A stretch of DNA of 64,000 nt. Origin: Candidatus Leptofilum proximum. Lineage in GTDB: Bacteria > Chloroflexota > Anaerolineae > Promineifilales > Promineifilaceae. The notes under the pieces are model-generated. The model did no database searches, had not been told where the DNA came from, and was given only the letters and a program-made list of their open reading frames with translations. The position numbers were made by a program, and so were the translations under genes. Shown one piece after another: positions 25,592 through 34,301 of this stretch; within the stretch, counting starts at the first letter, position 1, and every line of letters begins with the position of its first letter. Location of the stretch: positions 2,852,001-2,916,000 of the forward strand of contig JADJXK010000002.1 in NCBI GenBank assembly GCA_016710325.1. The letters are read 5' to 3'.

Positions 25592-25936
25592 TTAACCAAC
25601 TGAGGGGACGGCCGTTTCCGCGGAAACCTCGCGCAAAATTTTCTCCCAAACGCCCAACTCGGGACGGCCGAAAAATTCGGCAACCGGTACCCCAAAAACA
25701 GTGGCGTTCAGCTGTTCGACGCCCAGCGCCGCAAAGGCGGCTTGCATCTGGTTAGCGATGCTGCGGTCGGCTGCCTGCCGCGCGGGGGGTGTTACCGGAT
25801 TCTCGCTGACGACAGGTTCACCGAAATAATCTTGAATGGGCCGACCAAAGAAAGTAACTTTAGGAACGGTAACGCCTTGGGCGGCAAATGCCTGGTTCAT
25901 GGCCTGTACGGCCGTTAACTGCTGTCTATTTTTCAT
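25592..25936 (-). CDS. small protein with internally duplicated FGxP motif
   Basis: Hypothetical protein of 114 aa, no signal peptide or TM. It contains two diverged copies of about 35-40 residues: MNQAFAAQGVTVPKVTFFGR...YFGEP (~13-43) and MQAAFAALGVEQLNATVFGV...FFGRP (~63-92), i.e. a pattern QxAFAAxGVx4TxFGxPx4FGxP. The closeness to a flavin monooxygenase gene suggests a partner or substrate protein, but I do not recognise the family. Confidence 0.6.
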   Translation of the reverse strand: MKNRQQLTAVQAMNQAFAAQGVTVPKVTFFGRPIQDYFGEPVVSENPVTPPARQAADRSIANQMQAAFAALGVEQLNATVFGVPVAEFFGRPELGVWEKILREVSAETAVPSVG

Positions 25937-26291
25937 GTTTTATTACCTCTACACTGTCTGGTTGGTTTACTGTTATAACGACACCTACATCATGAGGGAT
26001 AGGCGCGGCGCTGACACCTGACAAAGGTTAGGTATGGCGGGTTGATTTAGATAGGAGGTTTGGGGGAGTGGGAAACGGCCGTTTCCCGCCTATTTCCTAT
26101 GTTTTCCTGGCAGTGGGGTCATATACTACAAAAGGTACCAGCTGGCTACCAAGAACATTACCCGAGACAACAATGCAAGTAGCCATGTAAGCTTTTCCAA
26201 CTAACTATGTGTTTATACACACTGTGAATTCATACCAACTGGGGTTGCCCTGCATACTTTTTGCAGCCTCAGCTGATAAACAGGACTCTAT
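25937..26291. other. intergenic region with an 18-bp ACGGCCGT palindrome
   Basis: 355 bp between divergent genes. The perfect palindrome GGGAAACGGCCGTTTCCC at 26070-26087 is flanked by an outer ATAGGA/TCCTAT pair. AT content rises after 26100. It should hold promoters for both genes; none is clear. Confidence 0.5.
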
Positions 26292-27632
26292 ATGTCAACA
26301 GCTCAACTAATCAAGCTTCTGGCACCCATCATGAAGCTGGACGATTTGGGAATCCCCATTGGCTTAGTGCAAGACATTATTTTTCGGCTCCTCTTTAACG
26401 AAGGGGATGTAAACATTGCCCGTTTTACCGAGGTGCTGGGCGTTCATGCCAGCCTGATTGATGAACTGCTGGCGCGCATGAAGCAGGAGCACCTGGTAGA
26501 AGTGGTGCGAGCGGGCGGCCTGGGCAGCCTCAGCTTTACCTACGGCCTGACGGACGCCGGGGCCAAACGCGCCCGCGACGCCTTTGAGCGCAGCCAGTAC
26601 GTGGGGCGCGCGCCTGTTTCGCTGGAAAAATACAACCAGGCCATCATGCTTCAGTCCAGGCGTGAACAGCGCGTGACGCCAACCCAGATGAAGCAGGCGT
26701 TGGGCTTTTTAATCTTGCCCGACAATTTTCACCGCCGCATTGGTCCGGCGGTTAATGCGGGTTCGTCCCTCTTTTTGTACGGACCGCCCGGCAACGGCAA
26801 GACCACCATTGCCCAGGCCATTGCCAAGCTGATTGCCCACGGCTCGCCCATCTGGCTGCCCGATGCGATTACGGTGGGCGGGCAAATCGTCCGCGTTTTT
26901 GATCCGTTGGTACACACGCCAGTTGATAGTGAAACGATGGTGGTGCACACGGGGATGCTGATGAACGGCCGTACCGAAAAGTTCAAGTACGACCAGCGCT
27001 GGCGGCTGTTTGAACGCCCCGCCGTGATGGTGGGCGGCGAGCTGACGATGGATTCGCTGGACCTGCGCTACGAACCGATTGCCAAGGTGTATGAAGCACC
27101 GCTGCAGCTCAAAGCCAACGGCGGCATGTTCCTCATCGATGACTTTGGCCGCCAGCAAATCAGCCCGCAGGAGCTGCTTAACCGCTGGATTGTGCCGCTG
27201 GAAAGCGGCATCGACTTCCTGCGCTTGCAGTCCGGGCAAAGCTTAGAAGTGCCCTTCCGCCAGCTCATCGTCTTTTCTACCAACCTGGACCCGATGCAGC
27301 TGGTTGATGGCGCCTTCCTGCGCCGGATTCAGATGAAGGTGGAAGTCGGCGGCCCCAGCGAAAAGCTGTTCTACCAGATTTTCACCGAATCTTGTAAGTC
27401 GTTTAACCTGCCTTTCGACAAAAAGGCGTTTGTACACCTGCTGCAAAAATGGTATCGCGGCCCCAACCGGATCATGCAGGCGGTGCACCCCCGCGACATC
27501 GTGAAGACGGTCATTGCCATCTGCAACTACGACAACACCACCCCCACCCTCACGCCAGAGCTAATCGACGAGGCGTGTGAATGTTATTTTGTGGATGGCA
27601 ACATGGCGGCTACGCTGGCGGACCAGGGGTGA
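26292..27632 (+). CDS. AAA-type ATPase with N-terminal winged-helix-like region
   Basis: Protein of 446 aa. Residues 1-100 resemble a winged-helix/two-helix regulator region. The P-loop follows (GPPGNGKTT, 164-172), then Walker B (MFLIDDFG with D283, D284), sensor-1 (IVFSTN) and an arginine-finger region (FLRRIQMK). It looks like the MoxR/ClpX-adaptor type of stand-alone AAA protein. No partner subunit or substrate is encoded nearby, so function is open. Confidence 0.85.
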   Translation: MSTAQLIKLLAPIMKLDDLGIPIGLVQDIIFRLLFNEGDVNIARFTEVLGVHASLIDELLARMKQEHLVEVVRAGGLGSLSFTYGLTDAGAKRARDAFERSQYVGRAPVSLEKYNQAIMLQSRREQRVTPTQMKQALGFLILPDNFHRRIGPAVNAGSSLFLYGPPGNGKTTIAQAIAKLIAHGSPIWLPDAITVGGQIVRVFDPLVHTPVDSETMVVHTGMLMNGRTEKFKYDQRWRLFERPAVMVGGELTMDSLDLRYEPIAKVYEAPLQLKANGGMFLIDDFGRQQISPQELLNRWIVPLESGIDFLRLQSGQSLEVPFRQLIVFSTNLDPMQLVDGAFLRRIQMKVEVGGPSEKLFYQIFTESCKSFNLPFDKKAFVHLLQKWYRGPNRIMQAVHPRDIVKTVIAICNYDNTTPTLTPELIDEACECYFVDGNMAATLADQG

Positions 27633-27665
27633 GAAGTAGCAAGTGAGAAGTAGCAAGTGAAAAGT
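27633..27665. repeat. single-arm iterated repeat (AGTAGCA/AGTGA units)
   Basis: GAGAAGTAGCAAGTGA-type units repeated in one orientation only, directly after the AAA ATPase stop. Confidence 0.55.
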
Positions 27666-27667
27666 GA

Positions 27668-27706
27668 AAGCCTCTCTCCGAAAGTGAATTGGAGAGAGGC
27701 TTTTTT
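27668..27706 (+). terminator. Rho-independent terminator of the AAA ATPase gene
   Basis: AAGCCTCTCTCC (27668-27679) pairs with GGAGAGAGGCTT, followed by a run of T residues. Confidence 0.88.
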
Positions 27707-27740
27707 GTTTGCGTTTTAGATTGGGCCAATCTTTGGTTGT

Positions 27741-28592
27741 TTAGTCGTTGAAGAAGACGATGCCCAAGGCTTTGGGGCCGACGTGTGCGCCAACCACCGG
27801 GCTCAGCTCCACGATGTGGATTTCGGTGGGGTTGAGCTTTTGCTTGAGTTCGGCGTAGACAGTTTGGGCATCATCGGGGGCGGCGGCGTGGATAACGGCC
27901 GCTTTCACGTTCGACTTACTCGCCATTTCCGTTTCGGCCACCTCCATCAGGTGAGCCAGCGCCTTCTTTTTGGTGCGCACGGAAGCCAGGGGTTCGATCT
28001 TGCCATCCACCAGGTGCAGGATGGGCTTGATGGACAGCATAGACCCGATGAGGCGCTGCGCTCCGCCAATACGGCCGCCACGGTGCAAAAACTCCAGCGT
28101 ATCTACCACAAACAAAACGCGCATCTTTTTCACCAGGGCGCGAGCGGCTTCGGCGGCTTCTTTATGGTCGGCGCCGTTTTCGGCGGCACGGGCGGCGGCC
28201 AGGGCCATGTAGCCCAGCCCCATCGCCGCCGATTCGGAATCCACAATCTCGATGGGATACCCCTCCATCATGTCGGCCGCGGCCTGGGCCGAGGCCTGGG
28301 TGCCACTGAGCAGCTTGGAAATGAGAACAGCCACGATGGAATCGGCCGTTTCGGCCACCTTGGAGAAAAATTCGTGGAACTCACCGGCCGACGGCTGGGA
28401 GGTGGTGGGCATCTCTTTGGCCGAGGCCAGCCGGGCATAAAAGGCGTCGGGTTTGATGTCTACATCATCACGCAGGCTGCTGCCTTCCCAGTTCAGAATT
28501 TGGGGAATAACGTGAATATTGTATTGGGCCACTAAAGCCGGGGGAATGTAGGCGGTGCTGTCTACCACCACCGCAACTTTTGCTTTGCTCAT
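27741..28592 (-). CDS. DegV-family fatty-acid-binding protein
   Basis: Protein of 283 aa with DegV features: VVVDSTAYIP at the N-terminus, TSQPSAGEFHEFF, the conserved GTQASAQAA and FLHRGGRIGG. The family binds fatty acids and can act as FakB in the fatty-acid kinase system; no fakA is present here. The ATG at 28592 has AGGAGAG 6 nt upstream; the longer frame includes an ACGGCCGT element and is unlikely. Confidence 0.92.
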   Translation of the reverse strand: MSKAKVAVVVDSTAYIPPALVAQYNIHVIPQILNWEGSSLRDDVDIKPDAFYARLASAKEMPTTSQPSAGEFHEFFSKVAETADSIVAVLISKLLSGTQASAQAAADMMEGYPIEIVDSESAAMGLGYMALAAARAAENGADHKEAAEAARALVKKMRVLFVVDTLEFLHRGGRIGGAQRLIGSMLSIKPILHLVDGKIEPLASVRTKKKALAHLMEVAETEMASKSNVKAAVIHAAAPDDAQTVYAELKQKLNPTEIHIVELSPVVGAHVGPKALGIVFFND

Positions 28593-28768
28593 GATTGCTC
28601 TCCTATTTTTCTTGCGCGATTCGAGTTGCTTCCGTTTTACCACAGAGTTGGCGGATGGGAAACGGCCGTTTCCCCCACACACGTATACTGTAACCCGCCA
28701 GCCCACAATCAGTTTTGCGCCGAAGAAAAAAATGGGTTTCAGGGTGACTGCGTGCGAATCAAAAAAAA

Positions 28769-28855
28769 GTTACGCAGAGTTGCACAGAGAAGACACAGAG
28801 GTTCACAGAGGGATTTTTGAAAGGCCTCTGCGCTCTTCGCGTTCTCTGCGGTGAG
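28769..28855. repeat. stuttering inverted repeat (CACAGAG unit)
   Basis: Units GCAGAG/CACAGAG repeated on the left arm face CTCTGCG-type units on the right arm. Confidence 0.7.
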
Positions 28856-28924
28856 ATGTTTAGCCCATAAATGGCTGGACCACAACAATAGGGTAATCGC
28901 AGCCCCGGTTTGTTCGCTACATAC

Positions 28925-29024
28925 GCGGAGGCGTAAACGCCCCCGCTATAAATGAAAGGCCCGATGGGCCTAATTCTTAGCCCGAACGGGCTTGCACAAC
29001 TAGCCGGACGGCTTTAGCCTCCGG
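28925..29024. repeat. cluster of four short hairpins
   Basis: GCGGAGGCG/CGCCCCCGC, AGGCCC-GAT-GGGCCT, AGCCCG-AA-CGGGCT and GCCGGA/TCCGGC follow in series. Resembles a REP-like mosaic; no protein-coding content. Confidence 0.55.
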
Positions 29025-29145
29025 CGATGAGGGAAAATGCAATTACACTGACCACAACAATTTTAGGTGATTGTTGAAAAATTGATACAATAGTTTTACC
29101 AAAACAGCTTTGTCTGTGAAAGTCCATCCAGGAAGAGAGAAGCAA

Positions 29146-29865
29146 ATGAATCGAGAATATCATCGTTGGTACAGTCCATCGCTGGAGCGTGACATGGAAC
29201 TGCTGGTCTTTGGCCACAGCGGCGCTCGTGTGGTGGTGTTCCCCACCTCCAAAGGGCGTTTTTACGAGTGGGAAGACCGGGGCATGATGCAGGTGCTGGG
29301 GCACCATCTCAGCCAGGGCTGGCTGCAAGTTTACTGCGTAGACAGCGTCGACGCCGAGAGCTGGTATGCTCACTGGAAACATCCCCATGCCCGCGCCTGG
29401 CGGCAAATGCAGTACGAAAATTACATCATCAATGAGCTGCTGCCCCTCACCCGGCGCAAAAACAACAATCCATTCCTCATTACCGTGGGCGCCAGCTTTG
29501 GCGCGTACCACGCGGTGAACATCGCCCTGCGCCACCCGCACCTGGTCGGTCGAACCATTGGCCTGAGCGGCATCTACGATATTTCGCGCTGGGCCAACGG
29601 CCACGGCGGCGGCTACATTTACGCCAACAATCCCTGCGCCTACATCCCCAACGAGCACGACTGGGGGCGGCTGGACGCGCTGCGGCGGCTGGACATCATC
29701 CTGGCGGTGGGGCGTGATGACGGCCTGCGCGCCAACAACGAGGCGCTGTCCACCGCGCTGTGGCAGAAGGGTATCGGCAACGCCCTGCGCGTTTGGGATG
29801 GCTGGAGCCATGACTGGCCGTATTGGGAGAAGATGCTGCTGACGTATATTGGGGGGCATGACTGA
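29146..29865 (+). CDS. alpha/beta-hydrolase, putative esterase
   Basis: Protein of 239 aa, esterase-D-like fold. The nucleophile elbow GASFGAYHA places Ser117, the acid is probably D191/D192 (VGRDDGL) and the base H222 (GWSHDWPYW). The ATG at 29146 is preceded by a GGAAGAGAG ribosome site. First of three co-directional genes with two ATP-grasp ligases, which suggests hydrolysis or release of an amide/ester product, though its natural substrate is unknown. Confidence 0.85.
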   Translation: MNREYHRWYSPSLERDMELLVFGHSGARVVVFPTSKGRFYEWEDRGMMQVLGHHLSQGWLQVYCVDSVDAESWYAHWKHPHARAWRQMQYENYIINELLPLTRRKNNNPFLITVGASFGAYHAVNIALRHPHLVGRTIGLSGIYDISRWANGHGGGYIYANNPCAYIPNEHDWGRLDALRRLDIILAVGRDDGLRANNEALSTALWQKGIGNALRVWDGWSHDWPYWEKMLLTYIGGHD

Positions 29866-29925
29866 GAGGGTGGCAGGTAAAAAGTGAAAAGTTACGCTCT
29901 TTGTGAATTCAGTTAATTGAGAACT

Positions 29926-29983
29926 TCGTGAAACGTGAAACGTGATTTATCTCTGGTCACGCATCACGTTTCACGCATCACGC
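29926..29983. repeat. GTGAAAC-type stuttering inverted repeat
   Basis: CGTGAAACGTGAAACGTGAT faces ATCACGTTTCACGCATCACG between the esterase and ATP-grasp genes. Confidence 0.85.
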
Positions 29984-30001
29984 TCGAAAGGAGAGGGATG
30001 C

Positions 30002-30922
30002 ATGACAAAAAAGATTGGTTTGATGGTGGGCATGGAATGGTCCTGGCCCCCGGCGTTTATGGAGGAGGTGAACGGCCGTAACCAGGACGTTATCGCCGAG
30101 TTTGTCACCGTGGGCGGCACGCAGATGAATGAGCCGAACGAATACGCCGTCATCGTGGACCGCATTTCGCACGAGGTGCCCTACTACCGCACCTACCTCA
30201 AAAACGCCATGCTGCAGGGCACCCACGTGGTCAACAACCCATTTATGTGGACGGCCGATGATAAATTTTTTGGCGCATCGCTGATCACCAAGCTCGGATT
30301 GGCCAGCCCGAAAACGGCCGCTCTACCCAACAAAGAATACGTGCCCGGCATCGACCACGGCAAGAGCCTGCGCAACCTGGCCTTCCCCATGCCCTGGCAA
30401 GACCTGGTAGAGTACGTCGGCGGCTTCCCCTGCATCCTCAAGGATGCCCACGGTGGCGGCTGGAAGGAAGTGTACGTCTGCCACAACATGGAAGAGCTGT
30501 ACCGCAGCTATGACCAGTCTGGCCTGCTGACGATGGTGCTGCAAGAGTTCATCAAGTGGGACGATTACATTCGCTGCATGGTGCTGGGGCAGGAAAAAGT
30601 GCTGGTGATGCGCTACGACCCCAACAGCCGCCGCTACAGCCACCCCGAGGGCCTATCGCCGGAGCTGTACGACCGTATCGTAGCCGACTGCCAGACGCTG
30701 TGCCGCGCCTTTGGCTACGACATGAACACCTGCGAGTTTGCCATCCGCGACGGCGTGCCCTATGCCATCGACTTCATGAACCCGGCGCCGGATATGGACG
30801 TCAATTCGCTGGGCTATGAGTTCCACCGCTGGTGTGTGGAAGGCATGGCCGATATGTGCATTCGCCTGGCGCTGGAGCCGGGGACGCAGGTGGGGGAGAT
30901 GCGGTGGAGTGGGTTGTTTTGA
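30002..30922 (+). CDS. ATP-grasp ligase (RimK-like)
   Basis: Protein of 306 aa. An N-terminal pre-ATP-grasp region is followed by the nucleotide-binding core: PCILKDAHGGGWKEVYV (glycine-rich loop), VLQEFIKWDDYIRCMVLG, and the metal-binding end CEFAIRDGVPYAIDFMNPAP. Such enzymes join a carboxylate to an amine via acyl-phosphate. The ATG at 30002 follows AGGAG. It is directly upstream of a second, longer ATP-grasp-like protein, so the two may act successively on one product. Confidence 0.85.
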   Translation: MTKKIGLMVGMEWSWPPAFMEEVNGRNQDVIAEFVTVGGTQMNEPNEYAVIVDRISHEVPYYRTYLKNAMLQGTHVVNNPFMWTADDKFFGASLITKLGLASPKTAALPNKEYVPGIDHGKSLRNLAFPMPWQDLVEYVGGFPCILKDAHGGGWKEVYVCHNMEELYRSYDQSGLLTMVLQEFIKWDDYIRCMVLGQEKVLVMRYDPNSRRYSHPEGLSPELYDRIVADCQTLCRAFGYDMNTCEFAIRDGVPYAIDFMNPAPDMDVNSLGYEFHRWCVEGMADMCIRLALEPGTQVGEMRWSGLF

Positions 30923-30923
30923 A

Positions 30924-30978
30924 GGGGTGAAGGGGTGACAGGGTGACAAGGTGGCAAGGTGACAGGGTGACAAGGTGA
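30924..30978. repeat. single-arm iterated repeat (GGTGACAA unit)
   Basis: Six or so near-copies of an 8-bp unit (GGTGACAG, GGTGACAA, GGTGGCAA) in one orientation, running into the start of the next gene. No inverted arm. Confidence 0.75.
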
Positions 30979-30989
30979 GTGAGGAGAAG

Positions 30990-32339
30990 ATGGCGTTGAA
31001 GGAAGCGATACGGACTTACCATGATTTGTTGACCGAGGAGCTGGCGGCGGAGTCGCAGGGGCAGTTGGATGAACAGATGCAGCAGCGGGGGCTGTTTTTT
31101 GGCACACGGCCGTTATGCACCGTGCTGCGGCCGCGCTTTTTAACCCCGGAACAATATATCTTCCTGCGTAAATCGATACGGCCGCTGCTGCGCGCCTTCG
31201 AGAAAATCTCGGAGCTGGCGGTGCAGGATGCCGGGTTTGGCGCCCAGTTTGGCCTGCTGGACTGGGAAGAAGAGCTGATCAAACACGAGCCAAAGTACAG
31301 GGGGCACACGCCCCTCACCCGGCTGGATGCATTTTACGTGACGGACAACAGCGAGCTGAAGTTTACCGAGTACAACGCTGAAGTCCCGGCCGCCTCGGCC
31401 TACAACGACGTGTTGAACGAGGTGTTTTACGGCCTGCCGGTGATGGGTGAATTTTTGCGCAAGTATGCGGTACGGCCGTTACCCACCCGTCACAGCGTCC
31501 TCCACGTGCTGCTCGATGCCTACCGCCAGTCCGGCGGCACCACGCGCCCCCAAATTGGCATTTTAGACTGGAACGAGGTGCCCACCCGCAGCGAGTTTGA
31601 GCTGTTCACCCAATATTTCGGCTCGCAAGGCTTTGCTGCCAAAATTGTGGACCCGCGCGAAGTGACGTATGACAACGGCCGTCTGCACCACGACGGCTTT
31701 ACTATCGACATCATTTACAAGCGGGTGCTCATTACCGAGCTGATCGAGCGCGGCGGGCTGGACCAGCCAGTGGTGCAGGCCGTGCGTGACGGCAATGTGT
31801 GCATGGTGAATCCGTTCCGCTGCAAAATCTTGTACAAGAAGATGAGCCTGGCGGTGCTGAGCGATGAACGTAATGCCCACATATTTGACAAGGAGGAAAC
31901 GGCCGCCATCCACAACCACATTCCCTGGACTCGCACCGTGGAAGAGCGCAAAACGGTGTACGGCGGCCTGCCCATCGATCTGATCCCGTTTATGCACAAG
32001 TACAAAGACCAGCTGGTGCTGAAACCCAACGACGATTACGGCGGGCACGGCATTGTGCTGGGCTGGCAAACCAACGCCAGCGGCTGGGAGCACGCGGTGC
32101 AGCAGGCGCTGCAGGCGCCCTACATCGTGCAGGAGCGTGTGGTCATTCCCGAAGAACCGTATCCGAGCATGGTGGACGGCCGTTTACAAATCTATGACCG
32201 CATGCTGGATACGGCCCCATTTGTCTTCCACGGCGATTACGTCGACGGCTGCCTGACGCGCCTTTCTACCGACCCGCTGCTCAATGTCTCCGCCGGGGGC
32301 GGCTCGACAGTACCCACGTTTGTGGTAGAAAAGAGATGA
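30990..32339 (+). CDS. circularly permuted ATP-grasp-like ligase
   Basis: Protein of 449 aa from the ATG at 30990, preceded by GAGGAG at close spacing; a GTG at 30975 is an alternative. Motifs fit the glutathionylspermidine-synthase-like, circularly permuted ATP-grasp group: RLDAFYVTDNSELKFTEYNAEVP near the N-terminus, and KYKDQLVLKPNDDYGGHGIVLGW plus YIVQERVVIP near the C-terminus. Expected to form an amide bond. The adjacent ATP-grasp and esterase genes suggest a small peptide-like or amide metabolite pathway. Confidence 0.8.
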   Translation: MALKEAIRTYHDLLTEELAAESQGQLDEQMQQRGLFFGTRPLCTVLRPRFLTPEQYIFLRKSIRPLLRAFEKISELAVQDAGFGAQFGLLDWEEELIKHEPKYRGHTPLTRLDAFYVTDNSELKFTEYNAEVPAASAYNDVLNEVFYGLPVMGEFLRKYAVRPLPTRHSVLHVLLDAYRQSGGTTRPQIGILDWNEVPTRSEFELFTQYFGSQGFAAKIVDPREVTYDNGRLHHDGFTIDIIYKRVLITELIERGGLDQPVVQAVRDGNVCMVNPFRCKILYKKMSLAVLSDERNAHIFDKEETAAIHNHIPWTRTVEERKTVYGGLPIDLIPFMHKYKDQLVLKPNDDYGGHGIVLGWQTNASGWEHAVQQALQAPYIVQERVVIPEEPYPSMVDGRLQIYDRMLDTAPFVFHGDYVDGCLTRLSTDPLLNVSAGGGSTVPTFVVEKR

Positions 32340-32399
32340 GGCGTGAAGCGTGAAACGTGAAACGTGATTTTCTCACATTTCACGTTTCACGTTTCACAC
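32340..32399. repeat. GTGAAAC-type stuttering inverted repeat
   Basis: GCGTGAAGCGTGAAACGTGA and further units face TTTCACGTTTCACGTTTCAC. Confidence 0.85.
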
Positions 32400-32433
32400 T
32401 TGACCGTACAAACAGCGATTAACTGGTGAATGT

Positions 32434-32784
32434 ATGACCCATGAAGATCCCATCGACCAGGCGATGATTGAGATGTTTGCCAAGATGCACGCTCATTTTG
32501 GTAAGGCGGTGAAAGGGTACTGGTTTTACGAGGGTGAAACATGCCCCGGCTGCGGGCGCCAGGTCAGCCCGATGCAACACAAAGGCGCGAATGCCCTGTC
32601 GCTGAATGCCTTCATTTACCGCAAGCGGGGCATTTTGATTGGCTACATATTGTGCGGCCGCTGCGCCAACGAGATTCACCGCTCGGCCGAAAAACGGCCT
32701 GGGGTGCAAATCCCCCGGCACGACACCATCGAAAAAACCCTCAGTGCTGCCTACGAAGCCCACATGAACCGCCTGGACGCGTAA
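32434..32784 (+). CDS. small zinc-ribbon-like protein
   Basis: Hypothetical protein of 116 aa. Two CxxC knuckles, C37-P-G-C40 and C74-G-R-C77, fit a zinc ribbon; the intervening segment NAFIYRKRGILIGYILCGRC is hydrophobic but charged enough to be soluble. No further domain. Flanked on both sides by GTGAAAC-type repeats. Function unknown. Confidence 0.75.
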   Translation: MTHEDPIDQAMIEMFAKMHAHFGKAVKGYWFYEGETCPGCGRQVSPMQHKGANALSLNAFIYRKRGILIGYILCGRCANEIHRSAEKRPGVQIPRHDTIEKTLSAAYEAHMNRLDA

Positions 32785-32840
32785 AACGTGAAACGTGAAA
32801 CGTGATTTTTTACGTTTCACGCTTCACGTTTCACGTTTCA
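32784..32840. repeat. GTGAAAC-type stuttering inverted repeat
   Basis: AACGTGAAACGTGAAACGTG faces three CACGTTTCACG units. Confidence 0.85.
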
Positions 32841-32853
32841 GACACCTACCGAC

Positions 32854-33318
32854 ATGACAGAAACACCCGTTACCCGCGAGCTCGACCAGAAGCAAATCCC
32901 CTACGAACTGTTCACCCACGACGGCCCTGTCCGCTCCCTGGAACAGGCCGCTGCCGAGCGTAATCAGCAGCCGGAACAGGTGGTGCGCAGCCTGCTCTTC
33001 CGCCTGGCGCAGGATGACTTCCTGATGGTGCTGGTGGCCGGGCCGCAGCAAATCGACTGGAAGCAGCTGCGCCGCCTGCTGGGCCAGTCGCGCCTGACAA
33101 TGGCCACCGCGGATGAACTGCGCCGGGTGACCGGCTACGAAATGGGCGCGGTGGCTCCTTTTGGTCTGCCCGCGCCGCTGCGCATCCTCGTCGACCAATC
33201 GGTGCTGGACCAGGCAGAGATTTCCTTGGGGAGTGGGGTACGGGGAACGGCCGTCATGATGAAAACGGCCGATCTACTCACCGCGCTGGGGAATGATGTA
33301 GAAATTGTTGGTCTTTAG
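32854..33318 (+). CDS. YbaK/ProX-type aminoacyl-tRNA deacylase domain protein
   Basis: Protein of 154 aa of the YbaK/EbsC family, a single-domain trans-editing fold that hydrolyses mischarged aminoacyl-tRNA. Visible family features are VRSLLFRLAQDDFLMVLVAGPQQIDWKQL, the conserved GYEMGAVAPFG and LGSGVRGTAVMM near the C-terminus. The conserved catalytic lysine of Cys-tRNA(Pro) deacylases is not obvious (VVRSLLF rather than VVKT), so substrate choice may differ. Confidence 0.85.
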   Translation: MTETPVTRELDQKQIPYELFTHDGPVRSLEQAAAERNQQPEQVVRSLLFRLAQDDFLMVLVAGPQQIDWKQLRRLLGQSRLTMATADELRRVTGYEMGAVAPFGLPAPLRILVDQSVLDQAEISLGSGVRGTAVMMKTADLLTALGNDVEIVGL

Positions 33319-33421
33319 GAATTCAAGGGGTTTACAATCCATGATGCGTGAAACGTGAAACGTGACCAGAGAGACTTCACGTTTCACGCCACAGCCCACG
33401 AAATCCTTAAGAGCCAAAATT
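33318..33421. repeat. copy 1 of a ~105-120 bp direct repeat containing a GTGAAAC palindrome
   Basis: Starts GGAATTCAAGGGGTTTACAA, includes a GTGAAAC-type inverted repeat, and ends near GAGCCAAAATT. A second copy lies at 34697-34816 in the same orientation. The copies match in unique flanks, not only in the iterated core. Confidence 0.8.
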
Positions 33422-33440
33422 GTCTCACTGGGATAAAGAT

Positions 33441-34301
33441 ATGAATGACAAAACCTTATCGACCAATGAACTGATTGACGCCTTAGAAAATGCTGGGCGC
33501 ACGCCCGATCTCGATCTCATCCGCACCTGCGTGGCGCGTGTGGCGGAGCTGGAACCGGCGCTGCTCGACCTGCTGCGAACCACCCCTGAAGAAAGATACG
33601 ACGACATGGAAGATGAGATGAATGACCCCCGGATCTACAGTGATGTGCACGCCGGGTATCTGCTCATCACCGCTCGTTCCCTGGCGGCCCTGCCCATCTT
33701 TGGCGAAATTTTCCGCGATGAAGAGAGGCAAGACCTCTTTGAATGGTTTGCTCCAGAGCTGCATCACTATGGGTCAGCGGCGCTGCCGGTGTTTACGGAA
33801 CTGCTCCTGGACGAGGCAGGTTATTTGTACGGCCGTTCCTGGGCCGCCGCCATTTTGCGTAAGATTGCTCAACTAGAGCCGGAACAGCGGACGGCCGTCA
33901 TCGCCACCCTGCACCAGCTGCTGCCGCCTGTGCCCCCGGGGAAAGTCGAGGCGCGTGATGAGATGTGGACATGGGCCGTGTTGGAGTTGGGCAAACTGGG
34001 CGACAAGACCCACCTGGAACAGATCGAAGCCCTGTTTGCTGCTGGCGCCATCGACACCTGGATCATTGGCGAGTATGAGGATTACCTGGAGCTGCTTGAA
34101 GAGGATCCTGGCGATATGTCCCCATCGTACGACATTATCGAAATCTACACTGAACTGCATGATGAAGCTGCCAGCGAGGCTGAAGTGAGGGCTGAATGGG
34201 CCAGGCGGAATGAAGCCAAAACAGTGCTCCCGGCCAGGCAAAAACAGAATAGAGGACGAGTGGCTGGACATACTGGACAGGCAGGCAGAGCGCGCCGCTG
34301 A
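33441..34301 (+). CDS. HEAT-like helical protein, N-terminal part of a frameshifted SEC-C gene
   Basis: Protein of 286 aa, alpha-helical with HEAT-like repeats (PIFGEIFRDEERQDLFEWFAPELHHYG; AVLELGKLGDKTHLEQIEALF), resembling DUF1186-type proteins. Such proteins often end in a SEC-C zinc motif. Here the SEC-C motif is encoded in another frame at 34210-34464, and this frame ends in a basic, low-quality tail after residue ~265. I infer that one base was gained near the A-run at ~34240, or that a +1 shift is used. ATG at 33441. Confidence 0.65.
   Translation: MNDKTLSTNELIDALENAGRTPDLDLIRTCVARVAELEPALLDLLRTTPEERYDDMEDEMNDPRIYSDVHAGYLLITARSLAALPIFGEIFRDEERQDLFEWFAPELHHYGSAALPVFTELLLDEAGYLYGRSWAAAILRKIAQLEPEQRTAVIATLHQLLPPVPPGKVEARDEMWTWAVLELGKLGDKTHLEQIEALFAAGAIDTWIIGEYEDYLELLEEDPGDMSPSYDIIEIYTELHDEAASEAEVRAEWARRNEAKTVLPARQKQNRGRVAGHTGQAGRARR

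Larger units (their letters stand above)
28593..29145. other. repeat-rich intergenic region
   Basis: About 550 bp between divergent genes. It contains a CACAGAG-type stuttering repeat (28769-28855) and four short hairpins (28925-29024). No supported gene. Confidence 0.55.
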
